From: an uncultured Lachnospiraceae bacterium | GTDB taxonomy: Bacteria; Bacillota; Clostridia; Lachnospirales; Lachnospiraceae | Direction of reading: 5' to 3' | Assembly: GCA_910584785.1 (NCBI GenBank) | Contig: CAJUDX010000077.1 | Location: 1 to 13,664 of the forward strand | DNA: 13,664 nucleotides | In this document: positions 6,997-13,610 of the stretch, in pieces | Layout: every line of letters starts with the position of its first letter | Position numbering within the stretch: position 1 is the stretch's first letter | Notes under the pieces: model-generated | Told to the model about the DNA's origin: nothing | The model's database searches: none | The model's input: the letters and a program-made list of their open reading frames with translations, nothing else | Program-made: the position numbers and the translations under genes

Positions 6997-8105
6997 CACA
7001 TTCTCCCTTCCCGCACATATTCCAACAGCACATCCTCCCCTATCTTTGATACCTTTTCCAGCACAAACGCAGTTCCCTGCTCTGGGGTTTCCACGCCCAT
7101 TCCGCTTACCGGGGTTTTGGCTTCCTTACCTCCAAATACTTTCGGGGCAATAAATACCTTCAGCGCCCTCACTAATCCGGTGCTGAGCATACTGTCATTT
7201 AACTCTCCCCCGCCTTCCAGCAATATGCTGTCGATCTTCTGCTCCCCAAGATAATGCATCAGCCGCACAAGATCCACTCTTCCCTCACTGTCCGGCAGAG
7301 AAACCACCTCGATTCCCAGCTCCTGCAGCCGCCGTGCCTTTTCCTGAAAGTATCCCTCCTCTTTTCCCCTTCCACAGGCCACAATCGTTTTAAATTCCCC
7401 GGCAGTCTGACAAATCCGGCTGGTTAGGGGAATCCTGAGCTGACTGTCACAAATCATCCGAACAGGGCTTTTCTTACCCTCTACCCGAACAGTTAACAGG
7501 GGATCATCGGCGAGCACCGTCCCGATTCCTGCCATAATCCCCATATACTGATGGCGGAGATCCTGCACCGCCAGCCTTGCCTTCTCCCCGGTAATCCACT
7601 TTGACGCCCCGGTTCTTGTGGCAATCTTTCCATCGGCAGTCATGGCATATTTCATCACAACATAAGGGGTATTCGTTGTAATATAATGAAAAAACACAGG
7701 ATTCAGCTGATCGCATTCCTCCTTCATCACTCCGGTTTCCACCAAAATCCCCGCATCCCTCAGCTGGGCAATTCCCTTCCCCGCCACCTTGGGATTCGGA
7801 TCATTTGATCCAATCACCACGCGGCGTATCTTATGGTCAATAATCGCCTCCGTACATGGCGGCGTCTTTCCATAATGACAGCACGGCTCCAGTGTCACAT
7901 ATAAATCAGCGCCCTCTGCCGGTTCAGTCAGTGAGGCAAAGGCATTTCTTTCCGCATGAAGGCCCCTGTAGCGCTCATGATAGCCTTCTCCAATCACCCG
8001 CCCTTCCCTCACAATCACTGCACCTACCACGGGATTGGGATTCACCCAGCCACGTCCACGCCCGGCTAATTCTATCGCGCGGGCCATATATTGCTCATCG
8101 CTCAT
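6996..8105 (-). CDS. ribD: Bifunctional riboflavin-specific deaminase/reductase
   Basis: A 369-residue protein carrying out the deamination and ribosyl reduction that follow GTP cyclohydrolase II. The N-terminal deaminase (about 1-145) has the zinc motif HAE at 50-52 and PCCHYGKTPPC at 74-84, with cysteines 75 and 84 as expected ligands. The C-terminal reductase (about 148-366) carries VMKYAMTADGKIAT (150-163), the ITGEKAR segment (171-177) and the EGGGELN motif (297-303). I prefer the ATG at 8105 because GGAGG is 8 nt upstream; the ATG at 8111 would leave only 2 nt. It is the first gene of the rib operon, but two intrinsic terminators lie between it and the FMN riboswitch. Confidence 0.93.
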   Translation of the reverse strand: MSDEQYMARAIELAGRGRGWVNPNPVVGAVIVREGRVIGEGYHERYRGLHAERNAFASLTEPAEGADLYVTLEPCCHYGKTPPCTEAIIDHKIRRVVIGSNDPNPKVAGKGIAQLRDAGILVETGVMKEECDQLNPVFFHYITTNTPYVVMKYAMTADGKIATRTGASKWITGEKARLAVQDLRHQYMGIMAGIGTVLADDPLLTVRVEGKKSPVRMICDSQLRIPLTSRICQTAGEFKTIVACGRGKEEGYFQEKARRLQELGIEVVSLPDSEGRVDLVRLMHYLGEQKIDSILLEGGGELNDSMLSTGLVRALKVFIAPKVFGGKEAKTPVSGMGVETPEQGTAFVLEKVSKIGEDVLLEYVREGRM

Positions 8106-8231
8106 TTTCATTTCCTCCTTCGTGCCCTAACTGGCATCGATAAATCTATTTCATTGGCAGAACAGGGCAGATTTTATATGATTTTGTTAAATAAAAATAA
8201 GTCGGATAAAGGTAACTCCATCAACCGCATC

Positions 8232-8257
8232 AAAAAAGAGTCCGGCGAGCCGGACTC
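8232..8257 (-). terminator. Intrinsic terminator between the FMN riboswitch and ribD
   Basis: GAGTCCGG and CCGGACTC (8238-8257) form a perfect GC-rich hairpin with a 4-nt loop. In the minus-strand RNA a run of six U follows directly (8237-8232). This is a textbook intrinsic terminator oriented towards ribD, about 125 bp before the ribD start. It would stop transcripts coming from the riboflavin promoter unless something overrides it. Confidence 0.8.
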
Positions 8258-8340
8258 TCGCGCCGGAGCGCGGTTGCTTTAGCAACCATATTCCTTAGCG
8301 CGGAGTGCGCATCCCCCGGAGGGTTTTTGCTTTATAGGAC
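8258..8340. repeat. GC-rich palindrome-dense island upstream of ribD
   Basis: This stretch is much richer in G+C than its surroundings and is packed with short inverted repeats. CGCGC/GCGCG (8259-8263 with 8268-8272) encloses UCCG closed by C-G in the minus-strand RNA, a very stable UNCG tetraloop. GGTTGC/GCAACC (8272-8277 with 8282-8287) has a 4-nt loop. A GGAG-TGCGCA-TCC near-palindrome lies at about 8301-8313, and CCCCCGGAGGG followed by TTTTT at about 8313-8328. It looks like a small repetitive extragenic element or MITE-like remnant, but no flanking target duplication is visible and other copies cannot be checked here. Confidence 0.45.
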
Positions 8341-8353
8341 GCAATTTCCTATT

Positions 8354-8389
8354 AAAAAAACTCCCTGCCGTCTCTCTTCAGGGAGTTTT
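8354..8389 (-). terminator. Second intrinsic terminator upstream of ribD
   Basis: AAAACTCCCTG and CAGGGAGTTTT form an 11-bp perfect stem around an 11-nt loop. In the minus-strand RNA the downstream arm runs into seven consecutive U (8360-8354). It lies roughly 100 nt after the riboswitch terminator and points the same way. The plus-strand version has only four U, so it is mainly a minus-strand terminator. Confidence 0.8.
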
Positions 8390-8485
8390 CTGCTGTCTGC
8401 TTTTTCTTTCATTTTGTCAAGCTCTGCCTTTTATCTTATCGGTTATCCTGTCATAACTGCAAAATACGGAGAATAACTTTTTATC

Positions 8486-8523
8486 AAAAAACGCCCTGAA
8501 ACAGAAAATTCCATTTCAGAGCG
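8486..8523 (-). terminator. FMN riboswitch expression-platform terminator
   Basis: In the minus-strand RNA CGCTCTGAAA pairs with TTTCAGGGCG over 10 bp with one G-U, around a 12-nt loop, and is followed by six U. It begins about 36 nt after the riboswitch aptamer. The 5' arm (GCTCTGAA) can instead pair with TTCAGGGC in the aptamer's own 5' strand (8663-8656), which would act as an antiterminator. This fits transcriptional control: FMN binding holds the aptamer closed, frees the 5' arm and allows the terminator to form. Confidence 0.85.
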
Positions 8524-8559
8524 CTGATCACGCGGCAAATCTTACAACTGCTGCCAGCT

Positions 8560-8666
8560 ATCTTCTTTCATCCAGACTGTAACTGTCGGCACTGGAATCA
8601 CACCAGTTCAACCTTTCGGCTCGCGGGCTGTACCGCCGGTAGGGACTTGCACCCTGCCCTGAAGAT
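8560..8666 (-). promoter_or_regulatory. FMN riboswitch (RFN element)
   Basis: The minus-strand RNA carries the conserved FMN aptamer core. The closing P1 helix is ATCTTC (8565-8560 side) with GAAGAT. Inside are the CAGGGCAGGGTG strand, CCCTACCGGCGGTA, AGCCCGCGAGCC, and the GTCTGGATGAAAGAAGAT end block. These match the RFN consensus in order and spacing, and the element precedes a ribD-ribE-ribBA-ribH operon. Flavin mononucleotide binding is expected to turn the operon off through the terminator at 8486-8523. Confidence 0.95.
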
Positions 8667-8682
8667 TTATTATCTTTTTTAC

Positions 8683-8711
8683 ATTATATTCTTTTCTTTC
8701 TTAAGATGCAA
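8683..8711 (-). promoter_or_regulatory. Promoter of the riboflavin operon
   Basis: TTGCAT (8711-8706) and a perfect TATAAT (8688-8683) are separated by exactly 17 bp on the minus strand. The predicted transcription start is near 8676, so the transcript begins about 10 nt before the FMN aptamer, the usual arrangement for a riboswitch-controlled operon. Confidence 0.8.
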
Positions 8712-8788
8712 GTGATTTTTTTCGTCATTTTTACCAAGATTTTTTAGGCAATATGTTGCCCTTTATCCGACAATGCAGTAAATTTTAT

Positions 8789-9421
8789 CTATCGCTTTTT
8801 CACCTCTGCCAAATACCCCTGCACCACCCAGCGCGTGGAATGCCCCCGCCCGGTACAGGTGGAAAGCGTTAAAATCTTTGCCCCCGGTCCAGGGATGACA
8901 CCTGTATCCAGCACCGAACTTTCCCTGCAAAACTGAAGAAACTCCTCCTCCAATCCATTCTCCTCCAAGTCGAGCCGGTAAACCATACTCTTTACCCCGG
9001 CTTCATATGCGGCAAAAATATCATATCTGCAAATATCGTCCCCATAAGCAAGATAAATACTCGGATGCTCCCGCAAAAAATCCAGGCTTTGATAATCTTT
9101 TAACATACCAAACATTGTGCGGTCACGCATCCGGTGTCCATAGATTATGGTATGAAAATCAGAAAAATCACTTCTGTTTGTACTTTCCATAAAAATCGAT
9201 CCGCTTATACTTTTTTCCTTTTTCCAGTTATGATATAAATACTCATTATTATCCTCCCCCTGTACAATCGGATAGGAAAGCTTTGTCCCAGGCACGCTGA
9301 TCCAGCCCAGCACATCCTGATTTACCTCCTGCAGGGCTTTTAGGTTAATATCGGCAAGAAAGGACGCTTCCTCCGGCAATGCTTCTGGGCCCTCTTTTGT
9401 TTTTTCTCCGTCTGTTCCCAT
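8789..9421 (-). CDS. Class B sortase, catalytic part (frameshifted from its anchor)
   Basis: This frame encodes 210 residues of a sortase, the transpeptidase that cleaves a sorting motif in secreted proteins and links them to peptidoglycan. All three catalytic residues are present: His96 in IIYGHRM, Cys189 in TLSTC, and Arg197 in STRWVV. NQDVLGWISVPGTKLSYPIVQG (split 34-46 and 47-55) and SGSIFMES (73-80) are typical of class B. There is no N-terminal membrane segment in this frame. The expected anchor is encoded just upstream in another frame (9340-9624), overlapping by 82 bp, so this is probably one 278-residue gene broken by an indel at the A6 run at 9405-9400. Alternatively translation restarts at the ATG at 9421, preceded by the purine-rich AGGAAGGGG. 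The neighbouring upstream VPKTG surface protein is the likely substrate. Confidence 0.85.
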   Translation of the reverse strand: MGTDGEKTKEGPEALPEEASFLADINLKALQEVNQDVLGWISVPGTKLSYPIVQGEDNNEYLYHNWKKEKSISGSIFMESTNRSDFSDFHTIIYGHRMRDRTMFGMLKDYQSLDFLREHPSIYLAYGDDICRYDIFAAYEAGVKSMVYRLDLEENGLEEEFLQFCRESSVLDTGVIPGPGAKILTLSTCTGRGHSTRWVVQGYLAEVKKR

Positions 9422-9624
9422 GCCCCTTCCTGACCTTCCTCTCCATCAGCTTCCATGGGAATCAAACGCACCGAAGCCGATATTCCTGCGGGCAATTTAG
9501 CAATCTGCACAGCTTCCTGACTAACTTTTTCTGCCTTTTGGGCATCCAGCACAGAGCGGGCAGAAAAAAACAGACCGGTCAGCAAAAGCACCCACAAAAC
9601 CAAACGCACCAGAAATCGCTTCAT
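9340..9624 (-). pseudogene. N-terminal membrane-anchor fragment of the class B sortase
   Basis: A 94-residue frame starting at the ATG at 9624, with GGAGGAG about 8 nt upstream. It begins MKRFLVRLVLWVLLLTGLFF, a basic start followed by a single membrane helix (about residues 4-21), exactly the anchor expected at the front of a class B sortase. Residues 22-73 form an extracellular linker. After codons 74-75 (AAA AAA) the frame runs into an odd, very basic tail (about residues 76-90), a sign of out-of-frame reading, and stops at 9342-9340. A -1 shift at the A6 run joins it to the catalytic frame for a 278-residue protein, a normal size. The ATG at 9642 is disfavoured because the ribosome site would fall inside the coding region. 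Confidence 0.7.
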
Positions 9625-9650
9625 CCTAAACTCCTCCTCCATACAACGAT

Positions 9651-9676
9651 AGCCGGGATTTCTGCAAACCCCGGCT
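9651..9676 (-). other. Hairpin between the surface protein and sortase genes
   Basis: AGCCGGG (9651-9657) and CCCGGCT (9670-9676) form a perfect 7-bp GC-rich stem with a 12-nt loop. It lies between the surface protein stop (9721) and the sortase ribosome site (about 9632-9640). No U-run follows in the minus-strand RNA, so it is not a classical terminator. It could reduce read-through or protect the 3' end of the abundant substrate transcript. Confidence 0.5.
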
Positions 9677-9720
9677 TAAATCGTGTTTAAAATTTATCTT
9701 ACTTGTGAGCGCATAATAGT

Positions 9721-12700
9721 TTACTGCTTCTCCTGGTGCTTCTTTCTGTCTATCATCGTCACTGCCATCAGGCCGAAGGCAGACAGTAAAGCCATCATAT
9801 GCCACAGCCCTGAACTATCGCCGGTCTTTGGCACACGTGCCAGGGGCACATCATCATTTGGGATATACATCAGGTCAGGTATCCCTGCTAACGGTACATC
9901 CGCATCCGGGATATCGACTGCCGGAATCCCTGCCAGCGGCACATCCTCGTCAGCAATATTGGTTCCTTCTGGAATCTCAGCTAACGGCACTCCGTCACCG
10001 GGAACGGTAACTTCTGATTCAGGACTTGGTGTGGTGCCATGGACACGGCCCGTCTGGTTCGTAGCCGTGGAACCACCTCCGCCTCCGCCGGAGCTTCCGC
10101 CGCCGGGATTACCTGTGCTGTCCCGGGTATAGGTAACGGTCAGCACTATATCCTCTTTTCCCATCGTGCCATTGACTGCAATCTGGTCAGGCGTATAACC
10201 GTTAATCCCCGGGGAAGGAATGCTGTACGCTGTGCCTTCCGTCAGGTTATCGCGTACTTCGTCGTCAGCTGCTTTGCTTCCGTCCGTGTAAACATAGTGA
10301 ACGGTGACTTTATGGGTTTCAGGATTTGTAACCTCACCCACCGGCGTCCACTGTGCGATAATGGTAATATTGCCGTCTGCATCAATCACAGGAGAGCCCC
10401 AGCCATTAAACGTATAGCCTTCGCGGAAAGGATCTTCGGGATAATCTTCATCGGGAACTTTTGTCGTGCCCTTATTATATTCCTCAGTCTGGATTGGTGC
10501 ATTATCACCGTAACCGGGAAGCCAGGTAGCGGTAATCTTCTCCGAATCAGGTGTATCTGGAATTTCCGGTTTATCAGGACCTTCACCTGAACCGCCTTTT
10601 TTGGTATAGGTAACCGTTATCTCTATATCCTTTGTTCCCATTGTACCTTCTACCACGGACCGATCAGGTGTATAGCCTTCAATATCAGGAGAGGTAATAT
10701 AGTAGTCATCTCCCTCGCTCAAATCACTGCGAATTTCATCCTCAGCAGCTTTGCCGCCATCCGTATAAACATAGTGTACAATAACTTTATACCGTTCAGG
10801 ATCAGGTTCCTCAGGTTTCGGGTCTATGGGTGTAGGATCAGGTGTGGTATTCTTTTTATAAATCAATGTAATCGTAATGTTCTCGGTGACTGTTCCGCTC
10901 AAGTCCCTATCGGCACGCTGATAGGTATAACCCTCTATGCCGACCTTCTTATCAGTCACATCATACTTGCCATGCTCGGTGGTCTCTTCTGTCGCATCAT
11001 CCTTAAGTTTCTTGCCCTCTTCATCCTGATATTTAACTGTTACAATAAACTCAGCAGGCTTAGGATCAGGTTTTTCCACTGGGACATCCACCTTGTTGCT
11101 TTCCTTAGGCTCATCCAATCCATCGCACCTTGCTAAAGCAATATTGCTGATAGTGCCATTGGGCGCATCATCCTTTACCTTGGCGGTAATGGTCAATGTT
11201 ACATGATTATTATCCTTATCATTAACTGGTAGTAGCCTTTTAGAAAACGTAAAACAACTATCCGCCGGCTCTGAGCCCCAATATCCACCTGTGCCTTTTG
11301 CTTCCACAAACTCCAGATATTTATCCAGTTTATCAACAATAACAACACCTGTTACTTCCTTGTCACTATTATTAGTAACTATAATCTGATAATAAATGAT
11401 ATCACCCGGTTGAGCTTTTCCATCATATCTAAAGCTGCCATCGGGAGCCTTAACATATAAAAGTTGTTTTGTAGTACTAATATCGGGAGTTCCATCCAGC
11501 GATTCATCCTTCTCCCAGACAGCATACAGAATGCAATCACTTGTAAGCATCATAATATCACTAGGTTCAAAACATACCTCATCAGCACTTTCATCTAAAT
11601 CCCAGCCTTTAAAGAGATAATCTTGATGAACATTTGTACAATCTTTAATTGTCACCTTACTGCCCTTATTATGGGTTTCACTACAATACAGCGTTCCGCG
11701 ATCCATATACTTCAATGTAACCTTCTGCTCTTCTTTTATCTTCCAAACAGCATATAATGTTGTTGTGCCAGTTACCATTATCTCTCCATTAGGAAGATAA
11801 CTCGCACTAGTCGCGGTGCTGCTGGTACTCCACCCCAGGAAATCATATCCACTTCGGGTAGGCGTCGTACTAGAAATCGTAAAGGTATAACTATCTTCTG
11901 TGCTCGTAGCAGTTTGCTGTGCAGGTGCACCACTACCTCCATTTGCATTATACTTAAGTGTAAAGGTTTTTTTCTCTTCAAAAAATAAAAACAAAGTTTC
12001 ATTTGCTGTATATGGTGCATTTCCTGTAATGTTATAATGTACAGAGGTATAATTATTGTTGGGTACCAATCCGCTGGTATAGGTACTTGGTACTGTAGTA
12101 TATTTACTCCAATTATACCCCTTGTATCCATTAAAACCTGACTTACTTGCTAAAGTATGTAAATTTGTGCTATGATTATAGCCTGAATGACCTGTACTTT
12201 GCAAACACTTTTCTAGCAAGGATTTCGTATCTACCGCCTTGCCATTCACCACTTTTATTACATTAACATAAAATTGTTCACCACGAATAAGTGCCAACAC
12301 CTCTAATTCTTCATCAGGTTTGCCATTCCTAACATCCGCCATATACGCCTGAATGTATGCCCATTCATCAGCTACTGCCCCTTTATCTTTATCAGATAAC
12401 CGGTCATACACCTTTTCAATTTCATCTAATGCTGCAAGAGTAGATTCTATATCATCTGCATCTCCCATCGTATTACACACTTCCATAAAGTCCTCTATTG
12501 CAGCATGGTTTTTTGTTTCAGCGATTTTCAATGCTGCATCTACTGCTTCCATCGCCTCAGCCATAACAGCGGCGGCTTCCTGTACCTCTTCCCTGTTCTC
12601 ATCTTCTGTTCCCGCTATTTCCTCATACGCTTCAGCAACTTCACCATAAATATATTCAGCTGCTTCTTCAGCGTTTTCCGGGGTAATTTCAGGAATAGCT

Positions 12701-13419
12701 GCCACAGCATTCAGAAAAGCCTTTACCGCTCCGGGATTTTTTATACTGGGCTTTTCCTGGCTGGATGTTTTGTTTCCTGTGCTTCCCTGTGTGTTTTTCT
12801 CCGGCACAGCCGCCCCTGCGGGTTTGCCCTTATCCAAATTTTCAGTGTCGGTCAGCTTTTTATCCGGTTCTTCTTCAGCTGGCTTTTCCTCTTCTAAAAC
12901 CTTATCCTTGTTTTCTGTCTCTGAATAATCGTCTGCCGTCGTTTCCTTATCTGAAACTTTTTCGCTGGAATCATTAACTACGGAATTATCATCTTTTACT
13001 TCAGTTTCTTCCTGATTTAAAACCTGGTCCGCAACATCTTTTTCCTTTAAATCATCCCCTTCGGTCTTTTCTTCATTCCCTGCATTATTCACAGCATCTT
13101 TTCCATCCTCTGTATCATTTACAGATACATCCTTATTGCCCTCTTCCTTTTCTCCTTCAGAATCCACATCTGCAGATTTTTCTTCTCCAGAATCTGAATC
13201 TGCCGCATCTTCCTTCTCCGATGCTTCTTCTGATGAAGTCTTTTCCGACAAACTGCCTTCTGACGAATCCTCCTGTACCGAAACTTCCACTGCTGTACTT
13301 TCCTTAGAAAAGTTTTCCTCCGCCGCAAACACCGGCATCTGCAGCATACTTAAACACATCGTCATTGCAATAAAGAATGACAGCCCACGCTTAAATAAAC
13401 TTTTGCGTCTTGTTTTCAT
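9721..13419 (-). CDS. LPXTG-type cell-wall-anchored surface protein with MucBP and InlB B-repeats
   Basis: A 1232-residue secreted protein expected to be anchored to peptidoglycan. A signal peptide (1-33) ends near VFAAEE. Residues about 36-225 are a low-complexity Ser/Glu/Asp/Lys spacer and about 240-375 a predicted helical region. InlB B-type repeats (the GYDFLGW...YAVW pattern) are at about 485-560 and 566-636. A DUF11-like domain is at about 648-780. MucBP-type repeats are at about 791-855, 876-938 and 1036-1098, the last two nearly identical, with a third InlB-like unit at 960-1025. A Gly/Ser linker (1106-1117), four VPLA repeats (1144-1195), the sorting signal VPKTGD (1196-1201), a membrane helix and the basic tail RKKHQEKQ follow. 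MucBP and InlB repeats suggest adhesion to mucin or host glycans, but the ligand is unknown. AAAGGAGG lies 8 nt before the ATG. The downstream class B sortase is its likely anchoring enzyme. Confidence 0.88.
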   Translation of the reverse strand: MKTRRKSLFKRGLSFFIAMTMCLSMLQMPVFAAEENFSKESTAVEVSVQEDSSEGSLSEKTSSEEASEKEDAADSDSGEEKSADVDSEGEKEEGNKDVSVNDTEDGKDAVNNAGNEEKTEGDDLKEKDVADQVLNQEETEVKDDNSVVNDSSEKVSDKETTADDYSETENKDKVLEEEKPAEEEPDKKLTDTENLDKGKPAGAAVPEKNTQGSTGNKTSSQEKPSIKNPGAVKAFLNAVAAIPEITPENAEEAAEYIYGEVAEAYEEIAGTEDENREEVQEAAAVMAEAMEAVDAALKIAETKNHAAIEDFMEVCNTMGDADDIESTLAALDEIEKVYDRLSDKDKGAVADEWAYIQAYMADVRNGKPDEELEVLALIRGEQFYVNVIKVVNGKAVDTKSLLEKCLQSTGHSGYNHSTNLHTLASKSGFNGYKGYNWSKYTTVPSTYTSGLVPNNNYTSVHYNITGNAPYTANETLFLFFEEKKTFTLKYNANGGSGAPAQQTATSTEDSYTFTISSTTPTRSGYDFLGWSTSSTATSASYLPNGEIMVTGTTTLYAVWKIKEEQKVTLKYMDRGTLYCSETHNKGSKVTIKDCTNVHQDYLFKGWDLDESADEVCFEPSDIMMLTSDCILYAVWEKDESLDGTPDISTTKQLLYVKAPDGSFRYDGKAQPGDIIYYQIIVTNNSDKEVTGVVIVDKLDKYLEFVEAKGTGGYWGSEPADSCFTFSKRLLPVNDKDNNHVTLTITAKVKDDAPNGTISNIALARCDGLDEPKESNKVDVPVEKPDPKPAEFIVTVKYQDEEGKKLKDDATEETTEHGKYDVTDKKVGIEGYTYQRADRDLSGTVTENITITLIYKKNTTPDPTPIDPKPEEPDPERYKVIVHYVYTDGGKAAEDEIRSDLSEGDDYYITSPDIEGYTPDRSVVEGTMGTKDIEITVTYTKKGGSGEGPDKPEIPDTPDSEKITATWLPGYGDNAPIQTEEYNKGTTKVPDEDYPEDPFREGYTFNGWGSPVIDADGNITIIAQWTPVGEVTNPETHKVTVHYVYTDGSKAADDEVRDNLTEGTAYSIPSPGINGYTPDQIAVNGTMGKEDIVLTVTYTRDSTGNPGGGSSGGGGGGSTATNQTGRVHGTTPSPESEVTVPGDGVPLAEIPEGTNIADEDVPLAGIPAVDIPDADVPLAGIPDLMYIPNDDVPLARVPKTGDSSGLWHMMALLSAFGLMAVTMIDRKKHQEKQ

Positions 13420-13449
13420 CGTTTTTTCCTCCTTTCAAATGCATCCTTC

Positions 13450-13544
13450 CTGTCACCGTATTCAACGGCCCATTTCTTCAGCCCCGCTGCGCTGACGCTT
13501 TACACAGCGGGGCTGACAGCCGGGTGGAATCACCGGCTTCACCC
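13450..13544 (-). ncRNA. Structured leader RNA of the surface protein gene
   Basis: In the minus-strand RNA, CTGTCA (13519-13514) pairs with TGACAG (13455-13450) and closes a three-way junction. One arm is an 11-bp perfect stem, CAGCCCCGCTG with CAGCGGGGCTG (13515-13505 with 13489-13479). The other is CCGT-TGAAT-ACGG (13468-13456), directly adjacent to the closing stem. Just before this, AGCCGG/CCGGCT (13538-13533 with 13523-13518) and an overlapping GGGTG/CACCC pairing can form a hairpin or small pseudoknot. No U-run follows. The segment GCCGGTG...CCGGC..CAGCCCCGCT..TGTAA resembles the front half of the cobalamin riboswitch core, but the B12 box and GCCACTG element are not visible. It ends about 15 nt before the ribosome site, so translational control is plausible. 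Confidence 0.5.
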
Positions 13545-13582
13545 TGTTTCATTTCTCTTCCCCCTCACTTTATTCCTAACCT

Positions 13583-13598
13583 AACCGCCTCCGCGGTT
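13583..13598 (-). other. Short hairpin after the partial upstream gene
   Basis: AACCGC (13583-13588) and GCGGTT (13593-13598) form a 6-bp stem with a 4-nt loop, 12 nt after the stop codon of the partial gene at the right edge. No U-run follows on either strand, so at most it is a weak or factor-dependent end. I found no convincing promoter between it and the surface protein gene, leaving open that the latter is co-transcribed with the upstream gene. Confidence 0.35.
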
Positions 13599-13610
13599 AT
13601 TTACCATAAC

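Noticed and set aside
8332..8412. A 26-codon minus-strand frame (ATG at 8412) spanning the second terminator, possibly a leader peptide.
   Set aside because: No ribosome site at proper spacing, no run of regulatory codons, and its path through the terminator stem is probably coincidence.
8747..8760. Hairpin GGCAA-TATG-TTGCC as terminator of the sortase gene.
   Set aside because: The stem is only 5 bp and is followed by TAAAAAAT rather than a U-run on the minus strand.
9397..9408. Programmed -1 ribosomal frameshifting in the sortase gene.
   Set aside because: The in-frame heptamer is G AAA AAA, not A AAA AAG or A AAA AAC. The P-site tRNA would re-pair poorly, and I see no clear upstream Shine-Dalgarno stimulator or downstream pseudoknot. 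An indel is simpler, so this is kept only as an alternative.
9683..10132. Plus-strand 149-codon frame with SGISANGT-like repeats.
   Set aside because: The repeats are the antisense translation of the VPLA repeat and glycine-rich region of the surface protein, not an independent gene.
11778..12131. A 117-codon minus-strand frame inside the surface protein gene.
   Set aside because: It is an alternative frame of a strongly supported gene, with no start signals or domain features.
13450..13544. A standard cobalamin riboswitch before the surface protein gene.
   Set aside because: Only the front half of the core shows resemblance. The GCCACTG element and the B12 box are absent, so it is reported as an unclassified structured leader.
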